The notes: generated from the letters alone by a model not told the origin. A stretch of 64,000 nucleotides of DNA from Pectinatus frisingensis (GCF_015732285.1 NZ_WIQU01000054.1:1-64000), one strand, 5' to 3'. Counted from the first letter of the stretch, positions 24,619 to 33,199 are shown. A program made the numbers and translations.

Positions 24619-26037
24619 TTGTACAATCCCAAATCAGAACATGCTGATGATTTTATCAATGATGAAGAAATTATGGAAACTTTGGATTATGCAGAGAAAA
24701 ATAAACATAATCGGGTGCTGATAGAAATAATTTTGGAAAAAGCACATAAAAATAAAGGCCTTTCCCATCGGGAAGCTTCAGTACTGCTGGCTTGTGATAT
24801 ACCTGAACTCAATCAGCAGATATTCAAATTGGCTAAGAGAATAAAAGAAGATTTTTATGGAGATCGTATTGTTTTATTTGCGCCGCTTTATTTGTCAAAC
24901 TACTGTGTGAACGGTTGTGTATATTGTCCATATCATGCCAAAAACAAACATATCTGTCGACGCAAACTGACGCAAAAAGAAATAGAAGAAGAAGTAATCG
25001 CATTGCAGGATATGGGGCATAAAAGACTGGCAATCGAATGTGGTGAAGATCCGGTGAATAATCCAATCGAGTATATATTGGACAGTATTAATACCATATA
25101 TAATATAAAACATAAGAATGGTGCTATTCGCCGAGTTAATGTAAATATCGCAGCGACTACTGTGGAAGAGTACCGTATGCTCAAAGAAGCGGAAATAGGG
25201 ACATATATACTTTTCCAGGAAACATATCACAAGAAAAATTATGAAAAGCTGCATCCGACCGGCCCAAAGCATAATTATGATTATCATACTGAAGCAATGG
25301 ATCGGGCGATGCAGGGCGACATAGACGATGTCGGCTGTGGTGTGCTGTTTGGACTATCAACTTACAGATATGAATTTGCCGGTCTGCTGATGCATGCCGA
25401 ACATTTGGAAGCACGCTTTGGTGTAGGACCACATACAATAAGCGTGCCACGTATTAGAAAAGCTGATGACATTGATCCGGCTGCATTTGATAATGGGATA
25501 TCGGATGATACTTTTGCCAAAATAGTAGCTTGTATCAGGATAGCTGTGCCTTATACCGGTATGATAGTTTCAACCAGAGAAAACCAACAATGTCGTGAAA
25601 AGGTGCTTGATCTTGGTATCTCACAGATAAGCGGTGGTTCGAGAACAAGTGTAGGTGGCTACGCAGAAGAAGAAAAGGCAGAGGATAACTCTAAGCAGTT
25701 TGATGTCAGTGACAATCGTTCTTTGGACGAAGTTGTTGACTGGCTCATGCAGCTTGATTATGTACCTAGCTTTTGTACGGCATGTTATCGTGCCGGCCGG
25801 GTTGGTGACAGATTTATGAGCATCTGCAAAAGTGAACAGATTTTGAATTGCTGTCTGCCTAATGCTTTATTGACGCTTAAGGAGTATCTGTGCGATTATG
25901 CGTCACCGGCGACTAAAGACTTGGGATTAAGCGTTATCACCAGGCAAATAAACAATATCGGCAACGATAGTGTTCGCAATAAGGTCGTAGATGAATTGCA
26001 GCTCATTGAAAATGGGGCAAGAGATTTTCGTTTTTAA
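24619..26037 (+). CDS. hydG: [FeFe] hydrogenase maturase HydG
   Basis: Radical SAM enzyme that cleaves tyrosine to supply CO and CN ligands of the H-cluster. The 472-residue length is typical. The SAM cluster motif is C-x3-C-x2-C in CVNGCVYC, and the C-terminal auxiliary-cluster region has CTACYRAGRVGDRFMSIC. SGGSRTSVGGY and the FQETYH segment are also family features. It starts with TTG 24619 behind a weak AAGAAAG site. A 122-base gap without clear terminator separates it from hydA. hydF follows 12 bases later; hydE is not in the window. Confidence 0.94.
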   Translation: MYNPKSEHADDFINDEEIMETLDYAEKNKHNRVLIEIILEKAHKNKGLSHREASVLLACDIPELNQQIFKLAKRIKEDFYGDRIVLFAPLYLSNYCVNGCVYCPYHAKNKHICRRKLTQKEIEEEVIALQDMGHKRLAIECGEDPVNNPIEYILDSINTIYNIKHKNGAIRRVNVNIAATTVEEYRMLKEAEIGTYILFQETYHKKNYEKLHPTGPKHNYDYHTEAMDRAMQGDIDDVGCGVLFGLSTYRYEFAGLLMHAEHLEARFGVGPHTISVPRIRKADDIDPAAFDNGISDDTFAKIVACIRIAVPYTGMIVSTRENQQCREKVLDLGISQISGGSRTSVGGYAEEEKAEDNSKQFDVSDNRSLDEVVDWLMQLDYVPSFCTACYRAGRVGDRFMSICKSEQILNCCLPNALLTLKEYLCDYASPATKDLGLSVITRQINNIGNDSVRNKVVDELQLIENGARDFRF

Positions 26038-26049
26038 AAGGAGTTTTTT

Positions 26050-27261
26050 ATGGATTTGAATGCTGTACCTTCAGCAAATCGTACACATATTGCCTTCTTT
26101 GGCGTGAGAAATGCCGGTAAGTCCAGTGTTATGAATGCTGTCACCAATCAAAATATAGCTATAGTTTCCGAGGTAAAAGGAACAACGACTGATCCGGTGT
26201 ATAAAGCAATGGAACTTTTACCACTCGGTCCGGTGACGATTATTGATACACCGGGAATTGATGACAAGGGAACACTTGGCAGACTGCGTGTGGAAAAAAC
26301 GAAACAAGTGCTGCACAAAACCGATATAGCGGTGCTGGTCGTAAACGCTGTGGATCCCTTAACGACGGCTGACAAAGATATGCTGGAATTGTTTAAGGCA
26401 CAGCAGATACCTTACGTTATAGCATATAATAAAAGTGATTTAGGTACACCGGCTAGAACCATTGATTCACAGCATGGCGTACTTATCAGTGCTAAAAACA
26501 ATGACGGCATATTTGAATTAAAGGAACGGCTGGCACATTTAATACGATGTGATGATGGGAAAACACTGCTTAAAGATATAGTGGCTGCCGGTGACACAGT
26601 TATTTTAGTGATACCGATTGATAAGGCAGCACCTAAAGGACGGCTGATACTGCCGCAGCAGCAGACCATAAGGGAATTGCTGGATATTGGAGCCACAGCA
26701 GTAATGACACAGGACAGCCAATTGGGCAGGGTAATTGCCGGACTCAGGGAAAAGCCCAAAATGGTAATTACCGATAGTCAGGCTTTTGCAAATGTTGCGA
26801 GGCAGACACCGGATAATGTATCGTTGACATCATTTTCTATTTTATTTTCCCGTTATAAAGGAAATCTGCTGACACAGATGCAGGCCGTAAAATTACTTGA
26901 TGGGCTGCAGGATGATGATAAAATATTGATTTCGGAAGGTTGTACACACCATCGTCAGTGTGATGATATTGGAACGGTGAAACTGCCACATTGGATAAAA
27001 AAATATAGTGGAAAAACACCACAGTTTATTTTTTCCAGCGGTACGCAGTTTCCTCAAGATCTAACATCATATAAACTAATAATACATTGCGGTGGCTGCA
27101 TGCTTAATGAAAAAGAAATGCAGTATCGTTTGAAATGTGCCGGGCAGCAGAATATATCCATGACTAATTACGGTACAGCCATAGCGTATATGAATGGAAT
27201 ATTGAAGCGTTCAGTACAGATTTTTGCTGATGTCGATAAAAAATATAATATTTTTTGCTGA
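26050..27261 (+). CDS. hydF: [FeFe] hydrogenase maturation GTPase HydF
   Basis: Scaffold on which the 2Fe subcluster of the hydrogenase is assembled and from which it is transferred to HydA. The 403-residue protein has an N-terminal GTPase domain: FGVRNAGKSS (P-loop), GTTTDP, DTPGIDD, and NKSD. The C-terminal cluster domain has GCTHHRQCDD and HCGGCML, which give the Cx(H)...HCxxC iron-sulfur ligand pattern. It ends the hydrogenase cluster and is followed by a strong hairpin. Confidence 0.94.
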   Translation: MDLNAVPSANRTHIAFFGVRNAGKSSVMNAVTNQNIAIVSEVKGTTTDPVYKAMELLPLGPVTIIDTPGIDDKGTLGRLRVEKTKQVLHKTDIAVLVVNAVDPLTTADKDMLELFKAQQIPYVIAYNKSDLGTPARTIDSQHGVLISAKNNDGIFELKERLAHLIRCDDGKTLLKDIVAAGDTVILVIPIDKAAPKGRLILPQQQTIRELLDIGATAVMTQDSQLGRVIAGLREKPKMVITDSQAFANVARQTPDNVSLTSFSILFSRYKGNLLTQMQAVKLLDGLQDDDKILISEGCTHHRQCDDIGTVKLPHWIKKYSGKTPQFIFSSGTQFPQDLTSYKLIIHCGGCMLNEKEMQYRLKCAGQQNISMTNYGTAIAYMNGILKRSVQIFADVDKKYNIFC

Positions 27262-27281
27262 TTTTTATAAGATAATAGTAA

Positions 27282-27331
27282 AAACAATACGCCGACGGGA
27301 AGTTTAATAATTTCCCGCCGGCGTATTGTTT
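27282..27331 (+). terminator. Terminator between hydF and the convergent nitroreductase gene
   Basis: AAACAATACGCCGACGGGAA pairs (one mismatch) with TTCCCGCCGGCGTATTGTTT around a 10-base AT loop. A/T runs on both sides suggest two-way action. Confidence 0.85.
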
Positions 27332-27363
27332 TATTTAAGACGAATATGAATATATTTTAAGAA

Positions 27364-27891
27364 TTATTGCCAATCAATGATTGCCTGATCCAGCGGTTTG
27401 CGTTGTCCTTTGGAAACAATTTTAGGATAACCGACAGAGACGACAGCCATCAATTCATACCCGGCTGGTACATTTAAAAGAATTTTTATTTCTTCTTCGT
27501 TTTTTAATATTTCACCGATCCAGCAAGTCCCCAGACCCAGATCATTGGCTGTCAGCAGCATATTCTGCAAAGCGGCACCGATAGCCTGCACGTGTTTTAT
27601 ATATAACTTGGGAATTGTGATGTTAGTCATGATACTGGCGTGATCAAGAAAAACAGCAATCAGGCAGGGAGCCGTTTTTATCCAGTTTTGATATATTGAT
27701 AGGGAAGCAATTTTATCCAGCAATTTTTTATTTTCCATAATCACAGAAAATTTCCAAGGTTGGAGGTTGTTACCGGAAGGAGCCCAGATTGCCGCATTTA
27801 ACATTGTTTTGATGGCTTCGGAACTGACTGCCTTAGGTTCATAAGATCTAATGCTCCTGCGGGTCAATATATTATCGGATAAAGTTGTCAT
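27364..27891 (-). CDS. Nitroreductase family protein
   Basis: A 175-residue FMN-dependent oxidoreductase using NAD(P)H. It has the family N-terminus ILTRRSIRSYEPKAVS with the FMN-binding RRSIR, WAPSGNNLQPWKF, the GAALQNMLLTANDLGLGTCWIGE helix region and the C-terminal VSVGYPKI. ATG 27891 is chosen because AAAGGAG lies about 8 bases upstream; the frame is open 14 codons further but those overlap the MerR gene. It overlaps the 3' end of the MerR gene by 20 bases, so the two are co-expressed. Natural substrate unknown (nitroaromatics, quinones or enals). Confidence 0.9.
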   Translation of the reverse strand: MTTLSDNILTRRSIRSYEPKAVSSEAIKTMLNAAIWAPSGNNLQPWKFSVIMENKKLLDKIASLSIYQNWIKTAPCLIAVFLDHASIMTNITIPKLYIKHVQAIGAALQNMLLTANDLGLGTCWIGEILKNEEEIKILLNVPAGYELMAVVSVGYPKIVSKGQRKPLDQAIIDWQ

Positions 27892-28294
27892 GAAGACACT
27901 CCTTTGTATTAATGATATCTGATGTATTGCCATTAGTTTTATTTATGAGTTCGGTATAGTGCTTCACCTTATGCTGCATGAATTTGACTCGTTTTTTAGC
28001 ATCTTCAAGCTGCTTTTGAGCCAGATGGGTGTATTCTAAAATAATTTTATATCGCGGCAGCAGGGAGTCAGTTCCCTCCAGATACAAATCAACATAGTGT
28101 TTGATGACTTTTATTGGCATACCGCAGTCTTTAAGATACTTTACCCTGATTAACCATCCAATAGATTCTTCATTAAACAGGCGGGTGTTGTTTTTATTAC
28201 GTTGTATATTCGGTACGAGACCTTTATCGGTATAGAATCTAATGGTATAAGGAGTCAAATGGGTTTTTTGTGATACTTCTTTAATAGTATACAT
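27872..28294 (-). CDS. MerR family transcriptional regulator
   Basis: A 140-residue regulator. The N-terminal winged helix reads YTIKEVSQKTHLTPYTIRFYTDKGLVP, here given by its blocks TIKEVSQKTHLTPYTIRFY and RNKNNTRLF, followed by a long coiled-coil dimerisation helix (residues about 80-125). Length and sequence resemble the redox/aldehyde-responsive MerR proteins (AdhR/YfmP type); there is no conserved C-terminal effector domain. The single Cys residues are CGMP near residue 58 and KECLHD near the end. It forms an overlapping unit with the nitroreductase gene and faces a MerR-type promoter on the other strand. Confidence 0.9.
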   Translation of the reverse strand: MYTIKEVSQKTHLTPYTIRFYTDKGLVPNIQRNKNNTRLFNEESIGWLIRVKYLKDCGMPIKVIKHYVDLYLEGTDSLLPRYKIILEYTHLAQKQLEDAKKRVKFMQHKVKHYTELINKTNGNTSDIINTKECLHDNFIR

Positions 28295-28312
28295 AATTCT
28301 CCTTAAAAATGC

Positions 28313-28343
28313 TTGACTTCGTGTTGCTCGAATGTTCTAAAAT
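28313..28343 (+). promoter_or_regulatory. MerR-type promoter with 19-base spacer
   Basis: TTGACT, a 19-base spacer and TAAAAT. The spacer holds a degenerate dyad ACTTCG...CGAATGT like the operators of AdhR/YfmP-type MerR proteins (ACTTCGAGTTAACTCGAAGT). The promoter fires rightward, away from the merR gene; the first intact gene is the SDR 230 bases on. Between them two AAAGGAG-like sites at about 28.36 and 28.41 kb lead only to immediate stops, so no small gene is supported. Confidence 0.6.
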
Positions 28344-28571
28344 GAGCGTATCATAAAAAGGAGGTATTGTAAAGACATAGCGGTTATTGAAAAATCAATC
28401 ATAAAGGAGTGACTTTGTGGCATTATAGCATTTAAAGAGTATTTTATATATCAAGATATTGTAAACAAAATGGGATATTATTAGTTTTATAACGAGAAAA
28501 TACAGTTATACGAACTTAGACAACGGAAAATGATGGAATGAATGTTGTAAAAAGGAAAGCAGGAATGTGAC

Positions 28572-29264
28572 ATGGAGAAACAAAAATCAGCGTTGATTGT
28601 CGGGGCATCGCGCGGGCTGGGACTGGCAATAGCAAAAGAACTTTTAGAACGCGGCTGGCAGGTGACTGGGACGGTGCGCAGCAAAAGCGGTGCGGGATTG
28701 CAGGCGTTAATCGGGCAATATAAAAAACGGCTTGAAATTAAATATCTTGATATTACTTTACCAGAACAGATAGCGGCTATCAAAGATAATACCATTGATG
28801 AACAGTTTGATGTTCTTTTTGTAAGTGCAGGTATTACAAATGAGCGTTATGAAACCATGGGTGAAGTGTCTGCAGAGAAATTTATCAAGATTATGATAAC
28901 CAATGTTTTATGTGTGATGCGGACAGTAGAGCAACTCAGAGGAAAAGTCCGACCGGGCGGAACTATAGGGGTTATGTCATCAGGACAGGGCAGTATTGGT
29001 AACAATGAGACAGGTGAATTTGAAGTATATCGGGCCAGTAAAGCGGCATTAAATATGGCAATGCGCAGTTTTGCCACCCGCCGGGGCGAAGATTATGCAC
29101 TGCTACTGCTGGCTCCTGGCTGGGTAAAAACTGATATGGGAGGAACCTGTGCAACATTTACCATTGATGAGGTAATCACCGATATTGTTGATACGATAGT
29201 TGTGCAGGAAGGCAGACGCGGTTTACGTTATCTTGACCGATTTGACAAGACAGTAAGGTGGTAA
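28572..29264 (+). CDS. Short-chain dehydrogenase/reductase
   Basis: A 230-residue NAD(P)-dependent Rossmann oxidoreductase. Cofactor motif GASRGLGLAIA (TGxxxGxG type), DIT acidic turn after strand 3, SAGIT in place of NNAG, the catalytic Ser in VMSSGQGSIG, and YRASKAALN with the Tyr/Lys pair. LAPGWVKTDMGG is the usual C-terminal signature. The basic VRSKS after strand 2 suggests NADPH. A MerR-type promoter points toward it from 230 bases upstream. Substrate unknown; the closest style is the CsgA/sniffer-like subgroup. Confidence 0.9.
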   Translation: MEKQKSALIVGASRGLGLAIAKELLERGWQVTGTVRSKSGAGLQALIGQYKKRLEIKYLDITLPEQIAAIKDNTIDEQFDVLFVSAGITNERYETMGEVSAEKFIKIMITNVLCVMRTVEQLRGKVRPGGTIGVMSSGQGSIGNNETGEFEVYRASKAALNMAMRSFATRRGEDYALLLLAPGWVKTDMGGTCATFTIDEVITDIVDTIVVQEGRRGLRYLDRFDKTVRW

Positions 29265-29453
29265 AGCTTGGAAATCACATACGTATGATTAGAGTATTTT
29301 GTAAATTATTGTTATAATTTACAGATGCTTTACTATTGTATTAAAAATATGAAAATTCCTTGTAGATAAACTAAAAATATTATATAATAAATATTATAAA
29401 TTTAAATATGCAATTTTTAACAATATAATGTTTTTAGTAAGGGAAGGTTGAAC

Positions 29454-30635
29454 ATGAGGAGATTTACATTACCAAGAGATATTTACTGGGGAGAAAATTC
29501 CCTGTCGAAACTGAAAAACCTTGAAGGGAAAAAAGCTGTGTTGGTTTTGGGCGGCGGCTCGATGCGACGTTTTGGCTTTGTTGATAAAGTGTTGGACTAT
29601 TTAGAAGAAGCAAATATAGAAACGACCCTTATTGAAAAAGTGGAACCGGATCCTTCTGTAGAAACTGTTATGAACGGAGCCCAAAAAATGCTGGATTTTG
29701 GTCCGGATTGGATTATTGCTATGGGGGGTGGTTCGCCTATTGATGCGGCCAAGGCAATGTGGGTATTTTATGAATATCCGGATGTTAAATTTGAAGATAT
29801 AATTAAGCCATTTTCTTTTCCTGTGCTGCGTAAAAAGGCTAAATTCCTTGCCATTCCGTCTACTTCGGGAACAGGAACTGAGGTCACGGCTTTTTCTGTG
29901 ATTACCGATAATGAAAAAGGGATAAAATATCCATTGGCGGATTTTAATATTACACCGGATATTGCTATAGTTGATCCGGCATTGGCCGAAACAATGCCGC
30001 CTAAGTTAGTCGCATATACGGGCATGGATGCACTTACACATGCCATTGAAGCATATGTGTCGTTGATGAATGGGCCATTTACAGATACGTTGGCAATGCA
30101 GGCTGTCGTAACTGTGGATAAATACCTCGAGGCTTCTTATGCCGGAGATAAAAAAGCGCGCGAACAAATGCATTATGCACAGTGTATGGCTGGTATGGCT
30201 TTTAGTAATGCCCTACTGGGAATCACTCATTCAATGGCGCACAAGACCGGTCCGGCATACAGTACCGGGCATATTCCACACGGTTGTGCCAATGCGGTTT
30301 ATTTGCCGTATGTTATTGCTTATAACGCCAAAGAAAAAGCTGCTGCTGTACGTTATGCCGAAATTGCCGGACGGCTCGGCATCGGCAAAAGCAATGATCA
30401 GGCGAGCATAACAGCACTTTGTACTAAATTGCGTGAATATAATAAGAAACTAAATATACCACATACTTTAAAAGAATTCGGGGTTAATGAATCAGAATTT
30501 TTGCAAAAGCTTGATTATGTGGCTAAAGCAGCTGTGAAAGATGCCTGTACACCCAGTAACCCACGGCATATTGACGAAGAACAGATGAAAAAACTGCTGA
30601 AGGCAGTCTATTATGGAACAATAATTGACTTTTGA
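29454..30635 (+). CDS. Iron-containing alcohol dehydrogenase (butanol dehydrogenase type)
   Basis: A 393-residue group III alcohol dehydrogenase. The NAD(P) motif GGGS appears in VLGGGSMRRFG and MGGGSPIDAAKA; metal ligands Asp and His are in DALTHAIEAY and two His in HSMAHKTGPAYSTGHIPHG (blocks SMAHK and TGHIPHG). The N-terminus RRFTLPRDIYWGE is like BDH/YqhD-type enzymes that reduce C2-C4 aldehydes with NADPH. ATG 29454 is 6 bases after GGGAAGG. The role is likely disposal of reducing equivalents through alcohols during fermentation (inference). Confidence 0.93.
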   Translation: MRRFTLPRDIYWGENSLSKLKNLEGKKAVLVLGGGSMRRFGFVDKVLDYLEEANIETTLIEKVEPDPSVETVMNGAQKMLDFGPDWIIAMGGGSPIDAAKAMWVFYEYPDVKFEDIIKPFSFPVLRKKAKFLAIPSTSGTGTEVTAFSVITDNEKGIKYPLADFNITPDIAIVDPALAETMPPKLVAYTGMDALTHAIEAYVSLMNGPFTDTLAMQAVVTVDKYLEASYAGDKKAREQMHYAQCMAGMAFSNALLGITHSMAHKTGPAYSTGHIPHGCANAVYLPYVIAYNAKEKAAAVRYAEIAGRLGIGKSNDQASITALCTKLREYNKKLNIPHTLKEFGVNESEFLQKLDYVAKAAVKDACTPSNPRHIDEEQMKKLLKAVYYGTIIDF

Positions 30636-30789
30636 TAAAATCAATTAGGCAATATGTAATATTCATTAAAAATAAACACTTTATATTGAACTTGATTTTA
30701 TGTAATGTAATACTGATATATATAGTATTACCATGATTAAAATAGTGGTTGCCGGAGAATCGATCTTTCCGGCAGTCCATTGCAATTTA

Positions 30790-30960
30790 ATATCAGATGA
30801 AGCCGGTGTCCGCAAGGACTAATAGGGAATCTGGTATAAAGCCGGAGCTGTCCCGCAGCCGTGAGGCGTAGCTTGTCTGCCAATCCTTAAGGGGAACCTC
30901 TTGCAAAGGGGCAGTGAGTTTTGGTACTGAGACGGAGCACCGACTGTTTTCAGCATCCAT
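30790..30960 (+). ncRNA. Cobalamin riboswitch, upstream of a broken gene
   Basis: Core elements of the B12 aptamer are present in order: AAGCCGGTGT, TAATAGGGAATCTGGT, AGCCGGAGCTGTCCCGCAGC, CGTGAGG, and a late GGTACTGAGACGGAGCACC loop resembling the kissing-loop end. It is orientated rightward. No intact cobalamin gene follows within 600 bases, only an interrupted frame. Confidence 0.8.
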
Positions 30961-31059
30961 GTAAATTTGCGAGAGACAGATGGATAGATACAGCAAGGCC
31001 GACATATTATAAAATGTGTATAAAGAGGTCTATTTAAGTTGCGTTCATTAAATTGGCTG

Positions 31060-31400
31060 AACGGCTCAAAAATATGATACCTATTACAATGATAAACTGG
31101 GAAATAATGACCAGATACATTATAGTGAGATACATATGGTTTTTAAATTAAATGAACATGAATATGCAATAGAAGAACATACGCTTTATAGCAAAAAAAG
31201 CGGTGCTGGATGATGAAAAGCGAACCGTAAAAATTTGCCTGTGCCGGCAGATATAGTAGCAGATACGGTTTATGCAATATGTCGGAGAGTTGTGAAAAAC
31301 GGTCCTGTATGATAATAGGTCACATGCAGAAAGATATTATGTAAAATATCATAAAAATGTTACAATGTTGTCACATTTTCCAATAGCAGCAGTGCTATAA
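31060..31400 (+). pseudogene. Interrupted gene behind the cobalamin riboswitch, product not recognised
   Basis: A protein-like frame can be read from about 31066 (KYDTYYNDKLGNNDQIHY, then KLNEHEYAIEEHTLYSKK) to a TGA-TGA pair near 31.21 kb. It continues out of the stop as LPVPADIVADTVYAICRRVV and KNGPV and breaks again at TGA-TAA near 31.31 kb; a further open piece reads ERYYVKYHKN. I do not recognise the family. The position behind a B12 riboswitch suggests that the lost gene was cobalamin-regulated. Coding nature rests on composition only. Confidence 0.4.
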
Positions 31401-31446
31401 TCTTTTTATAGATAGTAAGCAAATATTTACAGAAAGAGTGAGGAAA

Positions 31447-31683
31447 ATGTTCAAGACAAAGATAAAAAAATTAGCAGCGTTCGTGCTTATTTCGTTCATG
31501 TCAGTAGGCTTACTGGGAACTACCTTGGCGGAGGCCCATCCTCATGAATGGCCGCCGCATCGTCATGAAGAACCGCGGCGCGATCCGCCGCCCCAAAATA
31601 ATGAAGGTCATTCTACTGGTGAAGTGACAACGGCTGCCATAGTCGGTGCGGTGGTCGGTGCTATAATAGCTAAAAATACTTGA
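31447..31683 (+). CDS. Small exported His/Pro-rich protein
   Basis: A protein of 78 residues from ATG 31447. A GTG three codons earlier is also possible; the AGTGAGGA site is nearer than usual to the ATG. It has a clear signal peptide: FKTKIKKLAAFVLISFMS and a cleavage-like LAEA. The mature part starts HPHEWPPHRHEEPRR, rich in His, Pro and Arg, and ends with a hydrophobic Gly/Ala helix (AAIVGAVVGAIIA) like a glycine-zipper. It stands alone with its own terminator. Possible metal binding or envelope association is inferred from composition; no known family was recognised. Confidence 0.65.
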   Translation: MFKTKIKKLAAFVLISFMSVGLLGTTLAEAHPHEWPPHRHEEPRRDPPPQNNEGHSTGEVTTAAIVGAVVGAIIAKNT

Positions 31684-31707
31684 TTTTGATGGTTATGGAT
31701 AATATTA

Positions 31708-31763
31708 ATATGCCGGATGATATGTTTGCAGAATTTGCAAATATATCATCCGGCATATTTTGT
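31708..31763 (+). terminator. Terminator after the small exported protein
   Basis: AATATGCCGGATGATAT pairs with ATATCATCCGGCATATT, with a further inner TTTGCA/TGCAAA pairing; T-run follows. It can also serve the convergent NlpC/P60 gene. Confidence 0.85.
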
Positions 31764-31818
31764 TTAAAATCATTGACTATATTGCGCTTTTCATAAGACG
31801 GTAGTTAATATATAATAT

Positions 31819-32670
31819 TTATTTTACGATATGTTTACCGCCGATAAAGTATTTTTGCCAATAAGTGTTATCAAGGCGGTCAATGCGTACCCCTTTACTG
31901 GTTGAGGCATGGATGAACTGTCCGTCACCAAGATATATGCCGCAGTGGCTGACTTCCTTGGCATCAGTAGAGAAAAATACCAGGTCGCCGGCCTGCAGCT
32001 GGCTGACGGGCAACTTTCTGCCTATTTCGTATTGGGCATCGGCAGTCCGGGGAATTATAAAATTATTTTGTTTAAAGACATACTGCAGGTAGCCGGAACA
32101 GTCGAACCCCTTGGGCGTGGCACCACCATATATATATGGAACGCCTATGTATTTTTTAGCGGTTGAGACTATGGCGGCTGCCTTATTACCGGGTAAAAAT
32201 GGAGCTGTTTCAGTAACGCGTTGGTTTCGTATAGTCGCTATGGCACTTTCTTCCGATTGTGGAACTTGAGAATTTTCAGCCGGCCGGCTGGCGGGTAGAA
32301 TGGCTGGTTTTCTCACTGGAATACCTGCAACAAGCGGCGATGCCGGTCTGGGTGTAGGAGTAACAGCCGGGATGTTGGTGGATGGTCTGGTTCCATTTAA
32401 AGACCACCAGGTCTGGTGGTCGACAATGCCGGTAGCAGGCAAATGATTATCGGTTTGAAAGGCCTTGATTGCAGATTGAGTGGTTTCATCAAAAATACCG
32501 GTTACGTTGACAGTATAATCACGCTTTTGCAGTAATTGCTGTAAAAGCCGTACATCATGTCCTTCGGCATGAAGTTTTAAGATAGGAGCTGCCGATACGA
32601 CATTGGCAGTGGAAGAGAAAAAAGAAACTGCAATAAAAATGCCGGCGATAAGATTGATTGATTTACTCAT
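31819..32670 (-). CDS. Secreted NlpC/P60 endopeptidase with peptidoglycan-binding domain
   Basis: A 283-residue cell-wall hydrolase. Residues 1-27 are a signal peptide. Residues about 30-92 are a PG_binding_1 domain (GHDVRLLQQLLQKRDY, GIFDETTQSAIKAFQ). A Pro-rich linker is followed by an NlpC/P60 domain (from about residue 165) with catalytic Cys in GFDCSGYLQYVF, His in VSHCGIYLG and a second His in QFIHAS. It should cleave gamma-D-Glu-diamino acid bonds in stem peptides. It lies 19 bases after the arsR-like gene on the same strand, so they probably share a transcript. Confidence 0.93.
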   Translation of the reverse strand: MSKSINLIAGIFIAVSFFSSTANVVSAAPILKLHAEGHDVRLLQQLLQKRDYTVNVTGIFDETTQSAIKAFQTDNHLPATGIVDHQTWWSLNGTRPSTNIPAVTPTPRPASPLVAGIPVRKPAILPASRPAENSQVPQSEESAIATIRNQRVTETAPFLPGNKAAAIVSTAKKYIGVPYIYGGATPKGFDCSGYLQYVFKQNNFIIPRTADAQYEIGRKLPVSQLQAGDLVFFSTDAKEVSHCGIYLGDGQFIHASTSKGVRIDRLDNTYWQKYFIGGKHIVK

Positions 32671-32689
32671 GGCAGAAAACCTCGCTTAA

Positions 32690-33064
32690 TCAGTTATGCA
32701 ATATATGCTGTAAACCTTGATTTAAGAGGACGACAACATGGTTATCATCAAGTGAGTACCAGGCTTCTTTGCCTTCCCGACGAAATTTTACCAGCCGGGC
32801 ACCGCGCAGAAGACGCAGCTGATGGGAAATGGCCGATTGGCCCATTTGTAGTGTTGCAGCTATATCACAGACACACATTTCATCATTGGATAAGATGGTC
32901 AGTATTTTTATGCGGGTAGGATCTCCCAGCAACTTAAAAGTTTCGGATAAGCGTACGGTGGTGGCATTATCCAAAAGATGTAATTTTGATTTATTTACCA
33001 TGTCTTGATGTACGTGGTAAATATCGCACATATCACAGTCTTTGTTATTCTGTTCGTTTGACAT
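32690..33064 (-). CDS. ArsR/SmtB family metal-responsive repressor
   Basis: A 124-residue winged-helix repressor. Recognition helix region GQSAISHQLRLLRGARLV and wing REGKEAWYSL are typical. Metal-site clues are an N-terminal CDMCDIYHVHQD (alpha-3N-type Cys/His), MCVCDIA in the ELCVCDL position, and DNHVVVLLNQGLQHI at the C-terminus matching the alpha-5 zinc site (DxHV...H). This suggests Zn/Cd/Co sensing as in CadC/SmtB-type proteins. Unusually, the gene next to it encodes a wall hydrolase, not a metal pump or metallothionein. Confidence 0.9.
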   Translation of the reverse strand: MSNEQNNKDCDMCDIYHVHQDMVNKSKLHLLDNATTVRLSETFKLLGDPTRIKILTILSNDEMCVCDIAATLQMGQSAISHQLRLLRGARLVKFRREGKEAWYSLDDNHVVVLLNQGLQHILHN

Positions 33065-33154
33065 GGTGACGCTCCGTTATTGAAAAGTTAATGTATTTGA
33101 ATATAGTATAACAGAATTTTCCAGTGGCGACAAAATAAAATTTGCAAAATATAC

Positions 33155-33183
33155 TTGACAATATTACAACAAGATAGTAGAAT
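33155..33183 (+). promoter_or_regulatory. Sigma-A promoter of the trp operon
   Basis: TTGACA, 17-base spacer, TAGAAT: a near-consensus promoter just before the T-box leader. Confidence 0.75.
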
Positions 33184-33199
33184 GAATTTCAAAATTAAT

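Noticed and set aside
24895-25287. Overlapping minus-strand open frames inside hydG
   Set aside because: Shadows of the strongly conserved hydG coding frame; no start signals.
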